From assembly GCA_020833525.1 (NCBI GenBank), contig JAJHRV010000002.1:1-36144 (forward strand): DNA of 36,144 bases, in the 5' to 3' direction. Numbering within the stretch: the first letter of the stretch is position 1; each line of letters starts with the position of its first letter. The stretch is from Thermosphaera sp. GTDB lineage: Archaea; Thermoproteota; Thermoprotei_A; Sulfolobales; Desulfurococcaceae. The notes beneath the pieces are model-generated. The model was not told where the DNA came from. It was given only the letters and a program-made list of their open reading frames with translations, and did no database searches. The position numbers were made by a program, and so were the translations under genes. Below, piece by piece: positions 33,108 to 36,144 of the stretch.

Positions 33108-34022
33108 TTGAGTGATAACCTAAGCATAGAGGAACTCTCGAGGAAAGCCGATGAAATCTCACATGAATTAGTAGAAACTAGAGAGTCTATTAAAGCACTA
33201 AAAGAGAAGAGAACAGAGATACTAAATCAATTAGCAAAACTACGCGGGGAGAAGCAAAAGCTACTAGATGAAATCAGGAGTATTAAAAGTAAAATTAGAG
33301 AAGTTAGAGATGAAAGAAGAAAGTTGATTGAAGAGTATAGAAACCTCACTAAGGAGAAAAGAGAGAGCATACTCCAGTTAAAAGCCATTAAAGACCTTCT
33401 ATCGAGTAAGTCGATAGAGATCCAGAATCTCACAAGAGAGGTGAAAATACCCATTAGCGTAATCAAGCAGAAAGTAGAGGAAATAGAGTGGACTATTCAG
33501 ACAAGTGTTTTAACCCCGGAGAGGGAAAACAGCTTAATTAGAAAACTCAAAGCATACACTATGCTCTTGAATAAGGCAATGAGTATTAGGGAGAAGAAAG
33601 AAGAGGCACTAGAGCTGAGGGCTACATACCTATCCCTACGTACAAAAGTAAGCGAACTAGTGGAGAAAACGAAGAAACTACGTGGAGCAATAGATGAGAA
33701 GACGAAGAAACTAAGTGAACTACGTGACCAGCTGAATCAAGTCGTCTCAAAGTATGATAATGTGAAGAAAGAGTTAGAAGCCAAGAGAAAAGAACTCGAA
33801 GAATCAAATAAAGAGCTTACTATTAGATCCTCGAAGTTAAACGCCTTGAGGTCGCAGTACCAAGAGATTCTAGACGCCATAGAGAAAGCTAAGAGAATGC
33901 AGATTTTAAGCGAGAAGAAGTCTAAGGTAGCGAAGGATGTTGAAAAGAGGGAGAAGAAGAGGCTAAGTATTGAGGAATTGAAGATCATGTATGGAGACGT
34001 CGAGGATCTAGATGAGACCTAG
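33108..34022 (+). CDS. Archaeal coiled-coil protein (COG1340-like)
   Basis: The 304-residue protein is coiled coil nearly throughout (about 5-115 and 155-265), rich in Glu, Lys, Leu and Arg. The break at about residues 116-150 with KVEEIEWTIQTSVLTPERENSLIRK resembles the conserved centre of the COG1340 archaeal family (W-x-I/Q-x-T-S-x-L-T/S-P-E-x-E), where the two coils fold back into an antiparallel hairpin. The molecular role of this family is not known. TTG at 33108 starts it, 5 bases after acdB. Its stop overlaps the convergent cis-prenyltransferase gene by 4 bases. Confidence 0.8.
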   Translation: MSDNLSIEELSRKADEISHELVETRESIKALKEKRTEILNQLAKLRGEKQKLLDEIRSIKSKIREVRDERRKLIEEYRNLTKEKRESILQLKAIKDLLSSKSIEIQNLTREVKIPISVIKQKVEEIEWTIQTSVLTPERENSLIRKLKAYTMLLNKAMSIREKKEEALELRATYLSLRTKVSELVEKTKKLRGAIDEKTKKLSELRDQLNQVVSKYDNVKKELEAKRKELEESNKELTIRSSKLNALRSQYQEILDAIEKAKRMQILSEKKSKVAKDVEKREKKRLSIEELKIMYGDVEDLDET

Positions 34023-34828
34023 CGCCCAAATCTCCTCTCACGTCTTTGATAGCTTCTAATAGCACGCCAAAAGTCTATTTTTCTAAACTCAGGCCAGTAT
34101 GCATCGCAGAAGTATAACTCGCTATATGCAGAGTGCCATAGTAGGAAATTGCTAATTCTCTCCTCTCCACTAGTCCTAACAATTAAGTCGAGATCAGGTA
34201 TTCCACCTGTTGCCAAGTACTTTGAGAACAACTCCTCGGTTACATCACTTGGATTTATAACACCCAATACTGCATCGCTCGCTATTCGCTTAACAGCCTC
34301 AATTATCTCTTCTCTACCCCCATAGCAAAGCGCTATTGTCAAAGTGTATTTATCGTGACTGGATGTAGCCTTCATGATCTCTGTTGCTAAATTCTTAATT
34401 TCATCGGGTACAATGTCTAAGTTGCCTACTACAAGCACCTTTACCTTGTTTTTATATATACCCGGGAGTTTCCCCAGTTCCTCTAAGCCCTGCTTAATTA
34501 TATTGAAGAGATTTGATCTCTCCTCCGGGCTTCTATACAGGCAGTTCTCAGTACTCATAGCGAATAGTGTAACATATGGTATTTTCAACTCCCAAATCCA
34601 CTTTAAAACCTCCTTCATCTTCAAGTATCCAAAGTAGTGCCCATTGAGAACTTCAAGTCCTCTTTCCCTAGCCCACCTTCTATTCCCATCCGGTATTATC
34701 CCCACATGCCTCGGGAAAGGCCCATTCTTTATTTGAAGCCAAAGCCACTTCTCGTAGACCCTATATAGCGGCTTCAATAGTTTTTCTCCAATATGGAGCA
34801 TTACTGATTCAAGTCGTTTCTTAGCCAA
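34019..34828 (-). CDS. uppS: Cis-prenyltransferase (undecaprenyl-type diphosphate synthase)
   Basis: The enzyme extends farnesyl or geranylgeranyl diphosphate with isopentenyl units in cis to make the long polyprenol that carries sugars across the membrane. The 269-residue protein has the catalytic Asp motif HVGIIPDGNRRWARE (about 41-55), GHYFGYLKMKEVLKW, TLFAMSTENCLYRSPEE, GGREEIIEA, and DLIVRTSGEERISNFLLWHSAYSELYF near the C-terminus with the Arg pair binding the diphosphate. The start is TTG at 34828, preceded by a strong gggaggga ribosome-binding sequence. A cis-prenyl chain of archaea is dolichol-like, used for N-glycosylation; the exact length cannot be told. Confidence 0.93.
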   Translation of the reverse strand: MAKKRLESVMLHIGEKLLKPLYRVYEKWLWLQIKNGPFPRHVGIIPDGNRRWARERGLEVLNGHYFGYLKMKEVLKWIWELKIPYVTLFAMSTENCLYRSPEERSNLFNIIKQGLEELGKLPGIYKNKVKVLVVGNLDIVPDEIKNLATEIMKATSSHDKYTLTIALCYGGREEIIEAVKRIASDAVLGVINPSDVTEELFSKYLATGGIPDLDLIVRTSGEERISNFLLWHSAYSELYFCDAYWPEFRKIDFWRAIRSYQRRERRFGR

Positions 34829-34881
34829 AGACCCTTCCCTCCCGCCTCTATGCTCGGGATTTATTTTTCCACTACCGTGAA

Positions 34882-34891
34882 TTATTTAAAA
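34882..34891 (+). promoter_or_regulatory. TATA-like box of the S8e-SRP19 genes
   Basis: The sequence ttatttaaaa predicts a transcription start near 34912-34916, giving a short leader of about 12-15 bases before ATG 34928. This argues against the longer open frame that reaches up to 34850. Confidence 0.5.
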
Positions 34892-34927
34892 GCCCTGAAA
34901 TATTGTTTTAAACACCGGTGTGTAGCC

Positions 34928-35314
34928 ATGGCTTACTACCAAGGCAATGACTTAAAGAAGCCAACAGGGGGGCTTAGAGCGAGGAATAGAGGTAAGAGGA
35001 AGTACGAGCTGGGTTCCCCTCCAACGAAGACTACTCTTTCTAGTAGCGCGGAGAGAAAAGTTGAGAGAGTAATGGGTGGTAATGTCAAAGTTAGATTGAA
35101 GACTGCTCTCTACGTTAATGTAGCTCTAGCTGATGGTTCAGTGAAGAAAGTAAATATCCTAGATGTTGTTGAAACACCCGAGAACCCTCAGTATTCGAAG
35201 TTCAAGATTATCTCTAAGGGGAGTATTGTAAAAACAGAGCTGGGGTTAGTAAAGATCACTTCGCGTCCAGGGCAAGATGGGGTTTTAAACGGCGTACTAG
35301 TCCAGGAATCCTAG
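34928..35314 (+). CDS. rps8e: Small ribosomal subunit protein S8e (eS8)
   Basis: The 128-residue protein is the archaeal S8e: MAYYQGNDLKKPTGGLRAR, then NRGKRKYELGSPPTKTTL (about 20-37), VRGGNVKVR-like segment (VMGGNVKVRLKTALYVNVAL) and C-terminal ITSRPGQDGVLNGVLVQ, all family landmarks. It binds 16S rRNA. ATG 34928 is chosen because the family starts with this YQGNDLKKPTGG segment; the frame extends upstream to 34850 but crosses the TATA-like box. SRP19 follows after 18 bases, probably on the same transcript. Confidence 0.97.
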   Translation: MAYYQGNDLKKPTGGLRARNRGKRKYELGSPPTKTTLSSSAERKVERVMGGNVKVRLKTALYVNVALADGSVKKVNILDVVETPENPQYSKFKIISKGSIVKTELGLVKITSRPGQDGVLNGVLVQES

Positions 35315-35332
35315 CGGTAGTAGAGTGATAGT

Positions 35333-35629
35333 TTGAGTAGGGACTATAGAGGTAGACGAATAGTAGTATATCCATCTTACTTCGACTCCAATCGATCTAG
35401 GAGAGAAGGTAGACGAGTACCTCTAAGCCAATCTATTCCAAACCCAAGAATAGAGGAAATCGTGAAGACATGTGAGAGGCTGGGGTTGAATCCGGAAGTA
35501 GAGCCGAATAAAACATACCCCCGTGACATACTCTCTCCATCAAGGATAATAGTAGATAAGAAAGAAAGCAAATTAAAAACCCTAATACTAATAGCGAGTG
35601 AGCTCAAAAAGCAATACAAGAAAAAGTAA
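35333..35629 (+). CDS. srp19: Signal recognition particle 19 kDa protein
   Basis: SRP19 helps assemble SRP54 onto 7S RNA for targeting of membrane and secreted proteins. The 98-residue protein shows the RNA-binding signature: VVYPSYFDSNRSRREGRRVPLSQ split at residues 11-33, IPNPRIEEIVKTCERLGLNPEVE and the basic C-terminus KKQYKKK. Length is normal for archaea. The start is TTG at 35333, reading MSRDYRGRRIVVYP. It follows S8e by 18 bases, an arrangement common in crenarchaea, which supports the call. Confidence 0.94.
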   Translation: MSRDYRGRRIVVYPSYFDSNRSRREGRRVPLSQSIPNPRIEEIVKTCERLGLNPEVEPNKTYPRDILSPSRIIVDKKESKLKTLILIASELKKQYKKK

Positions 35630-35725
35630 ATTCATCGCCTACATTGACTTTAAACACTATAATGCCCTTACGTATCTAGCGAGTCTCCCTGATAACAATT
35701 ACAATGTAGGATTATATGAGCCTGT

Positions 35726-35736
35726 CTTTATTTAAA
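35726..35736 (+). promoter_or_regulatory. TATA-like box before the HAD phosphatase gene
   Basis: The sequence ctttatttaaa predicts transcription start near 35755-35758. If so, ATG 35745 would lie upstream of the mRNA and TTG 35760 would be a leaderless start. The remaining 100 bases of the gap 35630-35744 show no other feature. Confidence 0.4.
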
Positions 35737-35744
35737 CACATGAA

Positions 35745-36144
35745 ATGTGGCTGGTTGAATTGTGCATTGTCTTATTCATGGATCTTGATGGGACATTGTG
35801 GGATCACGAGGATATATCTACTTTGAAGCCTCCTTTTAAAAAGATTTCCGATTATTCTTTTATTGACTCCCACGGAGTTGAAGTCAGAGTCTACAAGATC
35901 GCGGTTGATTTATTAAATTACGCCTTGAGCCATGGGTTTATTACTTCCACACTTAGTTGGAATATACCCGAAATTGCATTAGATGCTTTGAAAACGATGG
36001 GTCTAGATAAGCTATTTCACTATCACGCAATAGAGAATCATCCATACAAGGCATTAATGGCTCAGAGAATAGTTGAAGCCCTTAAGAGGGCAAAGTGTAG
36101 TAGAGTGATTCCAATTTACATAGATGACAGAGAAATACACGTTG
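35745..36144 (+). CDS. HAD-superfamily phosphatase (MDP-1-like), 3' end cut off
   Basis: The frame runs to the end of the window, so the C-terminus is missing. The visible 133 residues begin near the HAD motif I LFMDLDGTLWDHEDIS, with nucleophile Asp and acid Asp two residues on, and continue with the motif II region (GFITSTLSWNIPEIALDAL) and DKLFHYHAIENHPYKALMAQRIVEALK before IPIYIDDREIHV, which contains the C-terminal acidic motif. This pattern fits magnesium-dependent phosphatase-1-type enzymes; their archaeal substrate is not established. ATG 35745 and TTG 35760 are start options. Alternative: other small HAD phosphatases. Confidence 0.85.
   Translation, partial: MWLVELCIVLFMDLDGTLWDHEDISTLKPPFKKISDYSFIDSHGVEVRVYKIAVDLLNYALSHGFITSTLSWNIPEIALDALKTMGLDKLFHYHAIENHPYKALMAQRIVEALKRAKCSRVIPIYIDDREIHV

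Noticed and set aside
34850-34927. N-terminal extension of S8e by 26 residues
   Set aside because: Crosses the TATA-like box and is unlike the family; the S8e start at ATG 34928 is well conserved.
1-36144. CRISPR array, IS element, integrase or tRNA gene
   Set aside because: No series of spaced repeats, no transposase- or integrase-like frame and no cloverleaf-like segment with a T-loop consensus was found.

Overview
The window reads as a chromosomal, housekeeping-rich segment of a hyperthermophilic crenarchaeon, most likely of the order Desulfurococcales (genus not assigned). The signs are archaeal-only or crenarchaeal-type genes: CdvA-like cell division protein, GatD/GatE, S30e, S8e, SRP19, RpoK, thermosome, fibrillarin and Nop5, ADP-forming acetyl-CoA synthetase and MTA phosphorylase with a CSC tail. 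TATA-like boxes, C/D box guide RNAs and frequent GTG/TTG starts agree with this. I see no insertion sequence, prophage, integrase, CRISPR array, tRNA or rRNA. Genes are tightly packed: the longest stretch without a gene is about 205 bases (9737-9941), so no gap exceeds 300 bases.

Layout. 1-4295 (+): end of a flavin reductase-like gene cut by the window edge, a phosphoribosyltransferase, MTA phosphorylase, a SIS-like protein, a small membrane protein and a RimK-like ATP-grasp ligase. 4294-5973 (+): a candidate C/D box guide RNA running into the start of trm1, then a DUF167-like gene. 5959-9487 (-): THEP1-type NTPase, an XRE-type regulator, fibrillarin and Nop5. 9575-13227 (+): S30e (a 53-residue gene divergent from Nop5) and the gatD-gatE pair. 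13285-16516 (+): a possible guide RNA, then a HTH protein, a PP2A-type phosphatase, a 98-residue helical protein and a zinc-motif protein. 16647-18809: a divergent thioredoxin-like gene and a thermosome subunit. 18923-22433 (+): rpoK, an M50 intramembrane protease and a type IA topoisomerase. 22458-23519 (-): signal peptidase I, a zinc-ribbon protein and a membrane protein. 23543-24859 (+): enolase. 24915-26533 (-): a secreted subtilisin and a two-helix membrane protein. 26605-27420 (+): a C/D box guide RNA and a CdvA-like gene. 27491-30940 (-): the TldD/TldE pair and a one-domain ChrA transporter. 31005-34022 (+): acetyl-CoA synthetase alpha and beta subunits and a coiled-coil protein. 34019-34828 (-): cis-prenyltransferase. 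34928-36144 (+): S8e, SRP19 and a HAD phosphatase cut by the window edge.

How it fits together. RNA modification recurs: fibrillarin and Nop5 are the catalytic and scaffold proteins of C/D box 2'-O-methylation particles, and two good and one weaker guide-RNA candidates lie in gaps of the same window. Translation and protein targeting are represented by gatDE, S30e, S8e, SRP19, Trm1 and signal peptidase. Protein quality control is represented by thermosome, M50 protease, TldD/E and subtilisin. The acetyl-CoA synthetase pair (ADP-forming) and enolase point to peptide or sugar fermentation with ATP made from acyl-CoA. The least understood part is 13378-16516, a HTH/phosphatase/helical/zinc-motif gene run that could be a phosphorylation-linked regulatory module.
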